This document shows, in pieces, positions 7,962 through 15,854 of a stretch of DNA of 30,216 nucleotides. Below the pieces are notes generated by a model, which searched no databases, was not told the origin of the DNA, and saw only the letters and a program-made list of their open reading frames with translations. This DNA is from UBA6120 sp035361955 (GTDB taxonomy: Bacteria; Bacillota_I; Bacilli_A; RFN20; CAG-826): assembly GCA_035361955.1 (NCBI GenBank), contig DAOSDC010000018.1, positions 1-30,216 of the forward strand. Reading direction: 5' to 3'. A program made the position numbers and the translations under genes. Within the stretch, counting starts at the first letter, position 1, and every line of letters begins with the position of its first letter.

Positions 7962-8417
7962 ATGATCGTCAAATTATTGCCGGAGATGACGCTCGCTTTT
8001 TCATACGCCGAAGGACCTAATGGCATGGCCGATGCCGCTGCCAAAGTTGGCGCTTATTTAAAAACGATTGGACTTGATTTACATACGACAAAGAAGTACT
8101 TTTTCAAACTAAGCGTCAGTCACGGCAATCATCAACATGTTACCCACCTTGTGTACGCTGTTGTTCCAAGCGAATCTAAGGGCGAATCCGCGGTTTCGAT
8201 TGTCAAATTGCCCGCAGGCGAGTATTTACAGTTCTCAGTTTCCAAAGCTGAATATGACGATGAAAGCAACAATACCGATAAAAAAATCAGTGATGCCGCT
8301 TCGGTTTGGCTTAAAGAAAACAAAAAGAAAATCGATATGAAAAACGTCATTGGCCTGATTGAAGAAGATTTTGTCGATGGCTATGACATGTATAATCTTT
8401 ATTTTCCGATTAAATAG
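7962..8417 (+). CDS. GyrI-like effector-binding domain protein
   Basis: A 151-residue soluble protein preceded by a good AAAGGAGAT ribosome binding site. The segment LPAGEYLQFSVSK (around residues 84-96) and the terminal YNLYFPIK resemble the GyrI-like/effector-binding domain found as a stand-alone protein or attached to AraC/MerR regulators. It has no DNA-binding domain. Stand-alone members bind small hydrophobic or cationic compounds. It ends 15 bases before an ABC transporter ATPase gene, so it may sense or buffer the transported compound. This link is inferred only from position. The assignment is moderate because the resemblance is in a few motifs only. Confidence 0.6.
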   Translation: MIVKLLPEMTLAFSYAEGPNGMADAAAKVGAYLKTIGLDLHTTKKYFFKLSVSHGNHQHVTHLVYAVVPSESKGESAVSIVKLPAGEYLQFSVSKAEYDDESNNTDKKISDAASVWLKENKKKIDMKNVIGLIEEDFVDGYDMYNLYFPIK

Positions 8418-8432
8418 TTATACTATTTAGTC

Positions 8433-9140
8433 ATGTTAAAAATTACCAACTTCACTAAGTCCTATCAAAAAGGCATTAAAGCATGCGACGATGTATCGCT
8501 AGACATCGAAAGTGGCGATCTTTTTGGCTTTGTCGGACATAACGGCGCTGGCAAGACAACGCTATTAAAATCAGTTGCCGGCATCCTCGATTTTGAAGCG
8601 GGCGAAATCACCATCGCCGGATATTCGATCAAGCAGCAACCGCTCGAAGCGAAGAAACGACTCGCCTACATTCCGGACAACCCTGATATTTATGAATCAT
8701 TGTCGGGCATTCAATATTTGAACTTTATTGGCGACGTGTTTCTTGTTGCCCTCGACAAACGGCAGCGCTTGATTGATGAATACGCGCGGATGTTTGAACT
8801 GGAAACGGTACTCAACAACCCGATTTCAAGCTATTCCCACGGCATGAAACAAAAGCTCGTCATCATCGGGGCGCTGATTCACGAACCGAAACTATTGATT
8901 CTTGACGAACCATTCGTGGGACTTGACCCAAAAGCATCAATCTTGCTTAAAAAAGAGTTTAAACGTTTGTGCGATAATGGCACTTCGATTTTCTTTTCGA
9001 CGCACGTGCTGGAAGTCGTTGAGAAGCTTTGCAACAAAATCGCAATTATCAAAAAGGGCAAAATCGTAGCTAGTGGCGATGCCAACGTCTTATTGAAAGA
9101 CAAGAATCTCGAAACAATCTTTATGGAAACCGTCGCTTAG
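8433..9140 (+). CDS. ABC transporter ATP-binding protein
   Basis: A 235-residue ABC ATPase with Walker A GHNGAGKTT (35-43), signature SYSHGMKQK (133-141), Walker B LLILDEP (154-160) and the switch histidine in STHVLE. The SHGMKQK variant of the signature is usual in ABC-2-type exporters of Firmicutes. It drives the permease encoded two bases downstream. The cytoplasmic ATPase would pair as a dimer with that membrane protein. No clear ribosome binding site precedes it, so it may be translated by coupling with the GyrI-like gene. The substrate is unknown. Confidence 0.92.
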   Translation: MLKITNFTKSYQKGIKACDDVSLDIESGDLFGFVGHNGAGKTTLLKSVAGILDFEAGEITIAGYSIKQQPLEAKKRLAYIPDNPDIYESLSGIQYLNFIGDVFLVALDKRQRLIDEYARMFELETVLNNPISSYSHGMKQKLVIIGALIHEPKLLILDEPFVGLDPKASILLKKEFKRLCDNGTSIFFSTHVLEVVEKLCNKIAIIKKGKIVASGDANVLLKDKNLETIFMETVA

Positions 9141-9142
9141 TT

Positions 9143-10744
9143 ATGCAACTGCGCGCGTTATTAAAAATTTTATTAAAAGAAAATTTCTCGCTCAAGCGCC
9201 TATTCGGGTTTGAACTAAGGGGCAATCGCGGCAAAACGATTTTGATTTCCATTGCCATCTTATATGGCATTGGCGCGCTTTTATTAAGCTTTGGCGTAAT
9301 GTTTTTTGATTTAGGGGCAACGCTTTTCCCACTGGGACAAATCGACACTCTCCTTGGGTTTATTTATGTGTACGCTATCGCTATGACGGCGATTATGAGT
9401 CTATTGCGTGCCAATGTTTATTTGTTCCAATACCGCGATTATCACATATTGGCGCCGCTACCTTTGAAACCGACGACAGTGATGATCGGCAAATTAATCG
9501 TGATGTTGTTAGTCATGTACATCCCCACGATTTTTATCACATTACCGATTGCTTTTAGTTATTTTTATCATGTCGGCGTACAATTTTTACCACTTGTATA
9601 TTACATAATCGGGCTATTGTTCGTGCCACTGCTACCGATCACGATCGTATCGTTTGTATCACTTTTAATTGCTCGTGTTTCCGCACGCATGCGTCACAAG
9701 AACATCATCACGATTTTGTTAAGTCTCGCTTTAATGTTGGCGTATATCATTTTTTCGATTACTTCCGTCGGCGATCCGGAAACCAATCCCTTGCTCGGTC
9801 AAGTGGGGGCTATTTCCGATCTGGCTGCTTATTATTGGCCGCTGGCATGGTTTGTTAAATCAGTGAGCACATCTTCAATCGTTTCGCTATTATTGCTTGT
9901 TGCCAGCCATACCATCGTCTTCGGTTTATTCATCCTTGCGGTGTCCCGCATGGCGATAAAAACGAATCAATTGGCGCAAGTAACGACCGTGTTCCAAAAA
10001 GGCGGAGCTTACAAAGTTATTAGTCAAGGGGCGTTTAAAACGTTAGTAATCAAGGAATTCCGCAAATTCATTCAAACGCCGATGTATGCTCTCAATAGCG
10101 GCATCGGGCTTGTGTTTTTATTAATATTCTCGCTACTGAGCCTGTTTTATAAATCAGGTATTGCCCAGATGCTACCGATGCTTGGCGAAGCGGGGATGCC
10201 ACCCAGCCTCTTGTTGATGATATTCGTTGGGTTTTGTGTAGCGATGACGTATACTCCGGCGATTAGTTTATCGCTTGAAGGTAAAAACATTTGGGTCATC
10301 AAAAGTTTGCCGATTGAGGCTTTGGCCATCGTTGGGGCCAAAATCGTTTTTAACCTACTCCTTGTTGTTCCAACCGCGATGTTGGGGTTACTGATGTTAG
10401 GATTAGCGTTAGAGATGAACTATTTAACATTGTTGGCTTTGTTAGGATGGTCAATCTCGTTTGGGGTTTTAACCTCATTATTTGGTGCGATGCTTAACCT
10501 GCTTTTTCCCAAAATCAATTTCAGCAACGAAATCGAGGTCATTAAGCAAAGCATCGCCAGTTTATTTGCGGTATTCGGCGGTTTTCTGATTATTGCCATC
10601 AATGCCGTGCCTTTGGCGTTTCTTACTCCGATATTGGGCGAACCGCTTTCGATTCTGATGGTGATGGTGGCCTGCCTTTTGCTCGGGATGCTCATTTATA
10701 TATTCATCAAGCAAAACGCCGCGAAATATATTCGTCGCATTTAA
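9143..10744 (+). CDS. ABC-2-type transporter permease
   Basis: A 533-residue, highly hydrophobic protein with about a dozen predicted membrane helices, beginning two bases after its ATPase partner. Its size and layout, with a basic N-terminus (LRALLKILLKENF) and a long central hydrophilic stretch with a KEFRKFIQTP segment, match the large ABC-2/YthQ-like permeases of Firmicutes. It probably forms an exporter with the preceding ATPase. Whether the cargo is a lipid, peptide or drug cannot be seen. The operon ends at the hairpin at 10746-10767. Confidence 0.8.
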   Translation: MQLRALLKILLKENFSLKRLFGFELRGNRGKTILISIAILYGIGALLLSFGVMFFDLGATLFPLGQIDTLLGFIYVYAIAMTAIMSLLRANVYLFQYRDYHILAPLPLKPTTVMIGKLIVMLLVMYIPTIFITLPIAFSYFYHVGVQFLPLVYYIIGLLFVPLLPITIVSFVSLLIARVSARMRHKNIITILLSLALMLAYIIFSITSVGDPETNPLLGQVGAISDLAAYYWPLAWFVKSVSTSSIVSLLLLVASHTIVFGLFILAVSRMAIKTNQLAQVTTVFQKGGAYKVISQGAFKTLVIKEFRKFIQTPMYALNSGIGLVFLLIFSLLSLFYKSGIAQMLPMLGEAGMPPSLLLMIFVGFCVAMTYTPAISLSLEGKNIWVIKSLPIEALAIVGAKIVFNLLLVVPTAMLGLLMLGLALEMNYLTLLALLGWSISFGVLTSLFGAMLNLLFPKINFSNEIEVIKQSIASLFAVFGGFLIIAINAVPLAFLTPILGEPLSILMVMVACLLLGMLIYIFIKQNAAKYIRRI

Positions 10745-10745
10745 A

Positions 10746-10767
10746 AAAGCACGCGATTGCGTGCTTT
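10746..10767. terminator. Bidirectional terminator between ABC permease and nrdG
   Basis: AAAGCACGC and GCGTGCTTT form a 9-bp stem with a GATT loop. On the minus strand it is followed by TTTTTT, so it ends the nrdDG transcript well. On the plus strand the T-run is only three bases, so it is weaker for the ABC operon. Confidence 0.75.
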
Positions 10768-11440
10768 AAGCATTACCTTGTTTGTCAGTGTAAATAAATG
10801 GATTGACGTCGTAGGGAACATTTTTGCCATAGCGGCGATTCAGTTCGTAAATATACCGGAAGTTTTCTTCAAACGCCGATTCACTAATAAACGGGTAGCG
10901 CACGCTTCTGATGCGGTTATAGCCTTTGTCGTAGGCTACCGTGAATTCCAACGCGTCCAGCAGTTTATCAAATAGCGATAAATTAGTGACCGTAATGCCC
11001 ATCGTCAATTCAATTAGATCAAAATCTTCTTCATTCAGCAGATGATATGGTAATTTCATGTCGACGTGGAATCCATCAATCAAACCTTCGAGAAACAACG
11101 TTTTCATTTTGATGTATTCGACACCGGTCGTATAAACGATGATTGGTTTAGCGCTCGTCGCTTTGACCATGGCCAAATCATGACGAAGTGCATCAAGGGG
11201 TGCCCTCATAAACTCACCACCGCTGAACACGATGTAATCAAACAAGTTTTCTTGTTGCTTTATCGTTTTGACGACGTCTTCGATTTGATAATATTCATGC
11301 GGCGTATTGCTAATCAGCTCGTCATAGTTAAAACAGTGAAAGCAATGAAAAGCACACCCGGTTAAGCCGTGGATGAGCAAAACCGGGTGTTGGTCGACTT
11401 CTGATAACGAGAGAATGATTTTATTGTAATACTTGATCAT
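10766..11440 (-). CDS. nrdG: Anaerobic ribonucleotide reductase activating protein (radical SAM)
   Basis: A 224-residue radical SAM enzyme with the iron-sulfur motif CAFHCFHC (C29, C33, C36; CX3CX2C) and the SAM-binding FSGGE. It generates the glycyl radical on NrdD under anaerobic conditions. Its start lies 20 bases inside the nrdD gene, so the two are translationally coupled, and it ends at the bidirectional terminator. It is somewhat longer than the roughly 155-residue E. coli NrdG, closer to the longer activase type often paired with NrdD proteins that lack an ATP-cone. That pairing is my inference. Confidence 0.9.
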   Translation of the reverse strand: MIKYYNKIILSLSEVDQHPVLLIHGLTGCAFHCFHCFNYDELISNTPHEYYQIEDVVKTIKQQENLFDYIVFSGGEFMRAPLDALRHDLAMVKATSAKPIIVYTTGVEYIKMKTLFLEGLIDGFHVDMKLPYHLLNEEDFDLIELTMGITVTNLSLFDKLLDALEFTVAYDKGYNRIRSVRYPFISESAFEENFRYIYELNRRYGKNVPYDVNPFIYTDKQGNA

Positions 11441-13403
11441 CTTGAACGACTAATTTCGGTTCATCGACTGGGGTTAGGGCATCGCTTGTTTTGAAGCGGC
11501 GACGATTAGCCCAATCGTGGCGGCGCGCTTTGCTCCAGAAGTTGTAATCGCCTTTGTAATAGCCTTTGTCGTCGACGCGGATGTTTTTCCGGGCAATCAT
11601 GCGCACGTAACCGATAACACGGCTGTAGGAGGCGATGTCATCGCTGTGGCAAACGGGGCATAGGTCAATCGTCTTGGCGTCTTTGGCGACGATTTTTTGA
11701 CCACAGGTAAGGCAACTCGTGATGGTCGGGGTCAAGGTGATGTAGTTAATTGGTTTCGTGAATATGTTGCGCAGGTATTGCGAGAGAATTTCCGGTTCGA
11801 TTTCCGACTCGATGAAATGATGGAGAATCGATCCCGAGGTGGCGTAGCCTTGGAATTCGGCGGAGTTTTCGATTTGCTTGGTGAAATCTTCCTCGCTAAA
11901 CGGAAGCATGCAGCCGGAGGTTAAAAAGACATTGTCGCCTTCGCCTTGAACGAAGATTTCGCGGTTACGAGCTCGTGCCCATTTGACGTCGCTGCGTGCG
12001 AGTTTGATACCAGCGTTTTCCGCGGGGGCGTATTCGATGCCGCAGGCGACTTTGTCGCGAACGATAAATTCGTTGATAACTTCGGTCATGTATTGCATTA
12101 ACTCATGGGCAAAAATTTTTCCCACGGGATCGTTCATGCCTAAACGATAACCGACGTTGATCAACCCTTCGTGCATCCCGGTGACGGCGAACACATTGAA
12201 ATAGTTTTTAAGGTTTTCGTTCAGGGCAAAGAAGGTCGGATATAATTCGCGGTGATTTTCGACCCATGCCCGTTTGGCCATGTGGCCACTTTGCATGATT
12301 TCAAGATATTCACGAATCTTAACTTTTAATAATTCTTCGTCATGACCGAATTCGATTAACATGCGGTTCATATTAAGGTTGAGAACTTGAATCGCCCCGA
12401 CGTTACCCACTGAGGAACCGAAGATACCGCCTCCAGCGCGTGAGAGGACGCTTAAGTCGATGTTTAACCGGCAGCACAAACTACGTGAAACTGAAGGATC
12501 TTTGCTTTTGATGTAGGGATTTAGTGTCGTGTAATAGTCGTCTTTAAATGGCGCGGTCATGAAGTTTTCAAAATAAACGCCGCCCCATTGATACATTTTC
12601 CTTAATAGATAGAGGAATACTTCGTTTTGAAAGTTGAATTCGTCGTCGATTTGAACCGTGATTAGCGGGAACGTCAATGGGATGCCATTCTTAGTTCCCT
12701 TGGCCATCGCGTCGATGAAGGCGATGTTAATGCGATCGAAATATTCGCTGGGGATATCGCAATATTTGTAGGGCATGCCTTCGCCACCGATGACGACGTA
12801 TTCGTTTTTGATTTCTTCGGAAGGTTTGCCAAATTCGAGCGTGCAGTTAGAAAACGCCGATTCGGAACCGGAACGTAGCGGTAAATTCAGCTCATAAATG
12901 AGCTGGTACATAAGTTTTGTCAAAGTTTTGTCGGTATAGAATTGACCATTGCGTTCCTCTTCGTATAAGAATGAAGCCAGCACGGTCGTCATTTGCGAGA
13001 GCATGACGGCGCCCGAGACTTGTTGACTCATGAGCGTGACCATGTTGGAAAAATGACGGATCAGCGTGGGGATCGAACTGGCAGCATCGGATTCCAGCAT
13101 GTTTTTGGCGATGCTTGGCAAACCGCGCGTAGCCACGTCTTTGCATGAAACCGATTGGCAATACGAACTTAGTTGCTTATCGTGAATGTAGACAACGCCA
13201 TCTTCATATAGTTCCACAAGTTCGCGAGGCAAAATATGCTCCATCAAATATTCTTCCTCGGCTTTGTTGGAAATGTTTTTTCGTAGCAGGGGTAAGGAGT
13301 ATACGAAATTGGAATTTTCCCGTTTCAGATAGTCGGCTCGTTTGTCGTCGTCGTTGCCGATGAACTTATTGATTAGTTCATCTGTGGTTTTAAACATTCC
13401 CAT
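11421..13403 (-). CDS. nrdD: Anaerobic (class III) ribonucleoside-triphosphate reductase
   Basis: A 660-residue glycyl-radical enzyme that makes deoxyribonucleotides without oxygen. The C-terminal zinc site is CLTCG with CPVC. The expected radical glycine is about G598 in RVIGYVR, followed by a 62-residue tail that is longer than I would expect. The N-terminus begins directly with catalytic-domain sequence (TTDELINKFIGND) and has no ATP-cone, unlike the 712-residue E. coli enzyme. Inhibition by dATP through such a cone is therefore not expected. The start is supported by GGAG nine bases upstream. The promoter region carries tandem DnaA boxes, and I saw no clear NrdR box pair. Confidence 0.95.
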   Translation of the reverse strand: MGMFKTTDELINKFIGNDDDKRADYLKRENSNFVYSLPLLRKNISNKAEEEYLMEHILPRELVELYEDGVVYIHDKQLSSYCQSVSCKDVATRGLPSIAKNMLESDAASSIPTLIRHFSNMVTLMSQQVSGAVMLSQMTTVLASFLYEEERNGQFYTDKTLTKLMYQLIYELNLPLRSGSESAFSNCTLEFGKPSEEIKNEYVVIGGEGMPYKYCDIPSEYFDRINIAFIDAMAKGTKNGIPLTFPLITVQIDDEFNFQNEVFLYLLRKMYQWGGVYFENFMTAPFKDDYYTTLNPYIKSKDPSVSRSLCCRLNIDLSVLSRAGGGIFGSSVGNVGAIQVLNLNMNRMLIEFGHDEELLKVKIREYLEIMQSGHMAKRAWVENHRELYPTFFALNENLKNYFNVFAVTGMHEGLINVGYRLGMNDPVGKIFAHELMQYMTEVINEFIVRDKVACGIEYAPAENAGIKLARSDVKWARARNREIFVQGEGDNVFLTSGCMLPFSEEDFTKQIENSAEFQGYATSGSILHHFIESEIEPEILSQYLRNIFTKPINYITLTPTITSCLTCGQKIVAKDAKTIDLCPVCHSDDIASYSRVIGYVRMIARKNIRVDDKGYYKGDYNFWSKARRHDWANRRRFKTSDALTPVDEPKLVVQDDQVLQ

Positions 13404-13419
13404 AATTTGTTGCTCCTAT

Positions 13420-13447
13420 AGTGGCGTCAGTGTCGCCTGTAGTGTCG
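13420..13447 (-). repeat. Short direct repeats and small hairpin in the nrdD leader
   Basis: On the plus strand the heptamer AGTGTCG occurs at 13429-13435 and 13441-13447, and the near match AGTGGCG at 13420-13426. On the minus strand, which is the nrdD leader RNA, GGCG and CGCC within this stretch can form a small hairpin just before the ribosome binding site. The function is unknown. The spacing does not match a NrdR box pair. Confidence 0.3.
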
Positions 13448-13491
13448 ATTGAGGTCAAGAAAACTAGCCGTGATGTTAATTGTCGCGTCCA

Positions 13492-13497
13492 ATTATA
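13492..13497 (-). promoter_or_regulatory. Probable -10 element of nrdDG
   Basis: TATAAT is present on the minus strand, 89 bases before the nrdD start. No good -35 hexamer lies 16-18 bases upstream, which fits a promoter that needs an activator. The tandem DnaA boxes at 13526-13543 would sit roughly 40-58 bases upstream of the expected transcription start. Confidence 0.45.
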
Positions 13498-13525
13498 TGA
13501 CCGCAGGACCTTGTCGGCGGGTAGC

Positions 13526-13543
13526 TTTTCCACATTATCCACA
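13526..13543 (+). promoter_or_regulatory. Two tandem DnaA boxes upstream of nrdD
   Basis: TTTTCCACA (13526-13534) is followed directly by TTATCCACA (13535-13543). The second is an exact match to the consensus DnaA box, the first a match to the relaxed form TTWTNCACA. A third exact TTATCCACA occurs at 13791-13799. Ribonucleotide reductase genes are known DnaA targets in other bacteria, so replication-linked control of nrdD is a reasonable inference. Confidence 0.6.
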
Positions 13544-13574
13544 AATAAAAATGTGAATTCAAGCAAAACAAGAA

Positions 13575-13588
13575 TGTAAATGTTTACA
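13575..13588. promoter_or_regulatory. Palindrome TGTAAA-TG-TTTACA between nrdD and the VIT gene
   Basis: Six-base arms with a two-base centre, lying 32 bases beyond the tandem DnaA boxes. It is a plausible operator for either divergent gene. No regulator is assigned. Confidence 0.3.
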
Positions 13589-13633
13589 ATTCCGAAGCGT
13601 TATCGACCCCTTAATTTTCATAGTCTTTTTCTA

Positions 13634-13674
13634 GTAACGAATAAATCCGTCAGTGACGGACATCCTCGTCTTAC
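13634..13674. repeat. Nested 41-base inverted repeat
   Basis: An inner dyad TCCGTCA-G-TGACGGA (13646-13660) is enclosed by GTAACGA (13634-13640) and TCG-tc-TTAC (13666-13674). Symmetric five-base internal loops separate the inner and outer stems. No T-run follows, so it is not a typical terminator. It may be an operator or a DNA/RNA structure. Confidence 0.4.
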
Positions 13675-13753
13675 AAGTAAAAAAATAGTAATGTAAAAAC
13701 ATCGCATGTAATAAACGCGATAAAACTTGAGGTTATAAAAAGCGGCTGAAGCG

Positions 13754-13759
13754 TATAAT
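13754..13759 (+). promoter_or_regulatory. Probable -10 element of the ferritin-like/VIT gene
   Basis: TATAAT lies 23 bases before the start codon. The nearest -35-like sequence, TTGAGG (13727-13732), is 21 bases away, which is too far for a standard promoter. The -35 is therefore weak or activator-dependent. Confidence 0.4.
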
Positions 13760-13781
13760 GTGACTAGATGAGGAACGAGCA

Positions 13782-14678
13782 ATGATTGATTTATCCACAA
13801 TTTCCACTGCCACGAAAACGAAACTATTGATGATGCAGCGCGATGAAGCGACCGCACATTTGATTTACGGGGCAATCGCGAAAAACATCAAAGACCCAGA
13901 AAACCGCAAAATCGTTGAAAGAATATCCAAAGACGAGTTGGGACACATGAAGACGCTCGCCAAATATACGGGACTAAGCGTCAAGCCAAGAAAAGGACAG
14001 GTTCGTTTTTACCAATTTTTGGCAAAAGTGTTTGGTTTTACGTTTGCCATTAAGATTATGGAAAAATCCGAGGAAGTCGCTCAAGTTGCCTATGGCCAAC
14101 TAATTGAAGAAATTCCCGAGATTGCCAAGATTCAGCAAGACGAAGACGAACATGAAAAGCAGTTAATCGGGATGTTAAACGAAGAACGGCTTAATTTCGT
14201 GGGGTCGATTGTTTTGGGCATGAACGACGCATTGGTCGAGCTAACCGGCGCTTTAGCCGGTCTCACTTTGGCATTTTCGGACATGAAAATCATGATTTTG
14301 TCGGGTTTAGTTACCGGTTTATCGGCTTCGTTTTCAATGGCGGCGTCAGAATATTTATCGGCACGCGCCGAAAACGATCCAAAAGCGCTTCGCGGCGCTT
14401 TATACACGGGGTTTACCTATTTGGTGACCGTGCTCATTTTAGTGTTGCCGTATTTGCTATTTTTGAACTCAACTAATCCGCAAGTCGATAAATGGATTGC
14501 CCTGGGCATTATGCTTACGAGCGTGATAATCGTTATCGCCGCGTTTAATTTCTATTTGGCCATCGTCAAAGATTACAACTTCAAAAAGCGCTTTTTGGAA
14601 ATGGCCGCCATTAGTCTTGGTGTGGCCGCATTCGCCTTCTTAGTCAGCTTCTTGCTGTCATTAGCGTTAGGAATTTAG
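13782..14678 (+). CDS. Ferritin-like/VIT1 fusion metal transporter (MbfA-like)
   Basis: A 298-residue protein with two parts. Residues 1 to about 130 are a rubrerythrin/ferritin-like helical bundle with diiron ligands E22, E52 and H55 (DELGH), E97 or E98, and E121 with H124 (EDEH). Residues 135 to the end form a VIT1/CCC1 membrane domain of about five helices, starting near LNFVGSIVLGMNDALVELTG. Proteins of this build move Fe(II) or Mn(II) across the membrane, usually outward in bacteria such as MbfA. The gene overlaps the convergent Fur-family gene by four bases at their stops. A DnaA box falls in its fourth to sixth codons. Direction and metal are inferred from the family. Confidence 0.88.
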   Translation: MIDLSTISTATKTKLLMMQRDEATAHLIYGAIAKNIKDPENRKIVERISKDELGHMKTLAKYTGLSVKPRKGQVRFYQFLAKVFGFTFAIKIMEKSEEVAQVAYGQLIEEIPEIAKIQQDEDEHEKQLIGMLNEERLNFVGSIVLGMNDALVELTGALAGLTLAFSDMKIMILSGLVTGLSASFSMAASEYLSARAENDPKALRGALYTGFTYLVTVLILVLPYLLFLNSTNPQVDKWIALGIMLTSVIIVIAAFNFYLAIVKDYNFKKRFLEMAAISLGVAAFAFLVSFLLSLALGI

Positions 14679-15043
14679 CTCTTTTGACAGTTTTGACAAT
14701 ATCCATACACGGTCATGTCATGACCCGTTATTTTGAATTTTGCTTGATGAGCCGCTTGTTTTGTTAATTCATCAAGATGGCAATCGATCGGCACCATGGT
14801 TTGGCACTTGCGACAAATCATGTAATGGTGATGACTTCCGTCATTGTGATAATAAAACGCACGACCTTCCATCACGCTTTTACCGAGTAGACCCGCTTGA
14901 TGAAACCCATCCAAATTACGATAAATCGTCGAAAGATTCATGACTCCAGGTTCGATTTTTTCACCGATAGCCTCTGCTGATAGTGGTTTTTTCGCCCTAA
15001 GCAAGATATCGAGAATTAACTTTCTTTGTTTGGTGATGCGCAC
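14675..15043 (-). CDS. zur: Fur-family metalloregulator, probably Zur
   Basis: A 122-residue Fur-family repressor starting at GTG 15043. GGAGG lies seven bases upstream, inside the last codons of znuB. The upstream in-frame ATG at 15085 would add residues that overlap znuB and is not needed. The recognition-helix segment NLSTIYRNL (36-44), the HHH motif (71-73) and two CxxC pairs (C77/C80 and C116/C119, structural zinc) are typical. It is the last gene of the znuA-C-B operon, whose promoter bears two Fur-type palindromes, so autoregulation with zinc is the simplest model. Fur, PerR or Mn-sensing types are not strictly excluded by sequence alone. Confidence 0.82.
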   Translation of the reverse strand: MRITKQRKLILDILLRAKKPLSAEAIGEKIEPGVMNLSTIYRNLDGFHQAGLLGKSVMEGRAFYYHNDGSHHHYMICRKCQTMVPIDCHLDELTKQAAHQAKFKITGHDMTVYGYCQNCQKS

Positions 15044-15047
15044 GATA

Positions 15048-15854
15048 TTACCTCCGAATGATGAACTTAACAAGAGAACTGACAAGTAGTGTCACGGCAT
15101 AGACAAGCACAATCGTCGCCCCCACGGGCAGTCCGAGCGGATGGGCGATGAAAATACCGAGTAAGACGACAATCACCGAAGCGATGACACCGATCGTAAT
15201 CGTGTTTTTGAAACTCCGGCTCCACGATGACGCCAATACCGAGGGAAAAATCGTCAATGCCGAGATTAATAACACCCCGATTGTGCGTACGCCAATGACG
15301 ATAAATAGCGATGTCAGTGCGGCTAGCGAATAATTAAGCAGCGTCACTTTCACTTTGGAAAAGCGGGCATAATCGGCATCGTAGGTTATGAGCAATAAGG
15401 ATCGATAATTAATAAACACGAACAAAGCGCTTAACGCCATGACGGCAAGCGACAAAATTAGTTCGGCGCGTGTCGCCGTAAAAATATTGCCAACCAGCAT
15501 GCTTTCAATCGAAATATTGAATCCTTGTCCCTTTTTTATCAGGATGAGCCCGAGCGCGAACGCGCTTGCCGACACAAGACCGATCGCCGCATCGCCGTTA
15601 ATGTTTTTCTTCGTGGCCAAATATTTAATAATCAAACTGGCAACCATTACAAATGGAATGGCAATGTATAGTGGCTCGCTTCCTAACAAAATTCCAATCA
15701 CAATGCCGGCGAAACTAATGTGTGCCAACCCGTCGCCAATCATCGCTTGATGGTTCAACACTAAAAATGGGCTTAAAAGAGCAGCGGCTACCGCGAGGGC
15801 GATGCCGATCGCAAGCGCTTGTTGGCCAAAGGCGTATTGGAGCAGTTCAAGCAT
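15048..15854 (-). CDS. znuB: Zinc/manganese ABC transporter permease
   Basis: A 268-residue ABC-3 family permease with about eight or nine membrane helices. Recognisable segments are the N-terminal LVLNHQAMIGDGLAHISFAG and the later VIGVRTIGVLLISALTIFP. It forms the membrane channel for ZnuC and the binding lipoprotein ZnuA. I chose the ATG at 15854, which overlaps the end of znuC by eight bases, over the upstream ATG at 15956. The chosen start gives the family-typical N-terminus MLELLQYAFGQ. It is followed four bases later by the regulator gene. Confidence 0.92.
   Translation of the reverse strand: MLELLQYAFGQQALAIGIALAVAAALLSPFLVLNHQAMIGDGLAHISFAGIVIGILLGSEPLYIAIPFVMVASLIIKYLATKKNINGDAAIGLVSASAFALGLILIKKGQGFNISIESMLVGNIFTATRAELILSLAVMALSALFVFINYRSLLLITYDADYARFSKVKVTLLNYSLAALTSLFIVIGVRTIGVLLISALTIFPSVLASSWSRSFKNTITIGVIASVIVVLLGIFIAHPLGLPVGATIVLVYAVTLLVSSLVKFIIRR

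Noticed and set aside
13420..13447. NrdR box pair in the nrdD leader
   Set aside because: The repeats are seven-base direct repeats and do not fit the 16-base palindromic NrdR box.
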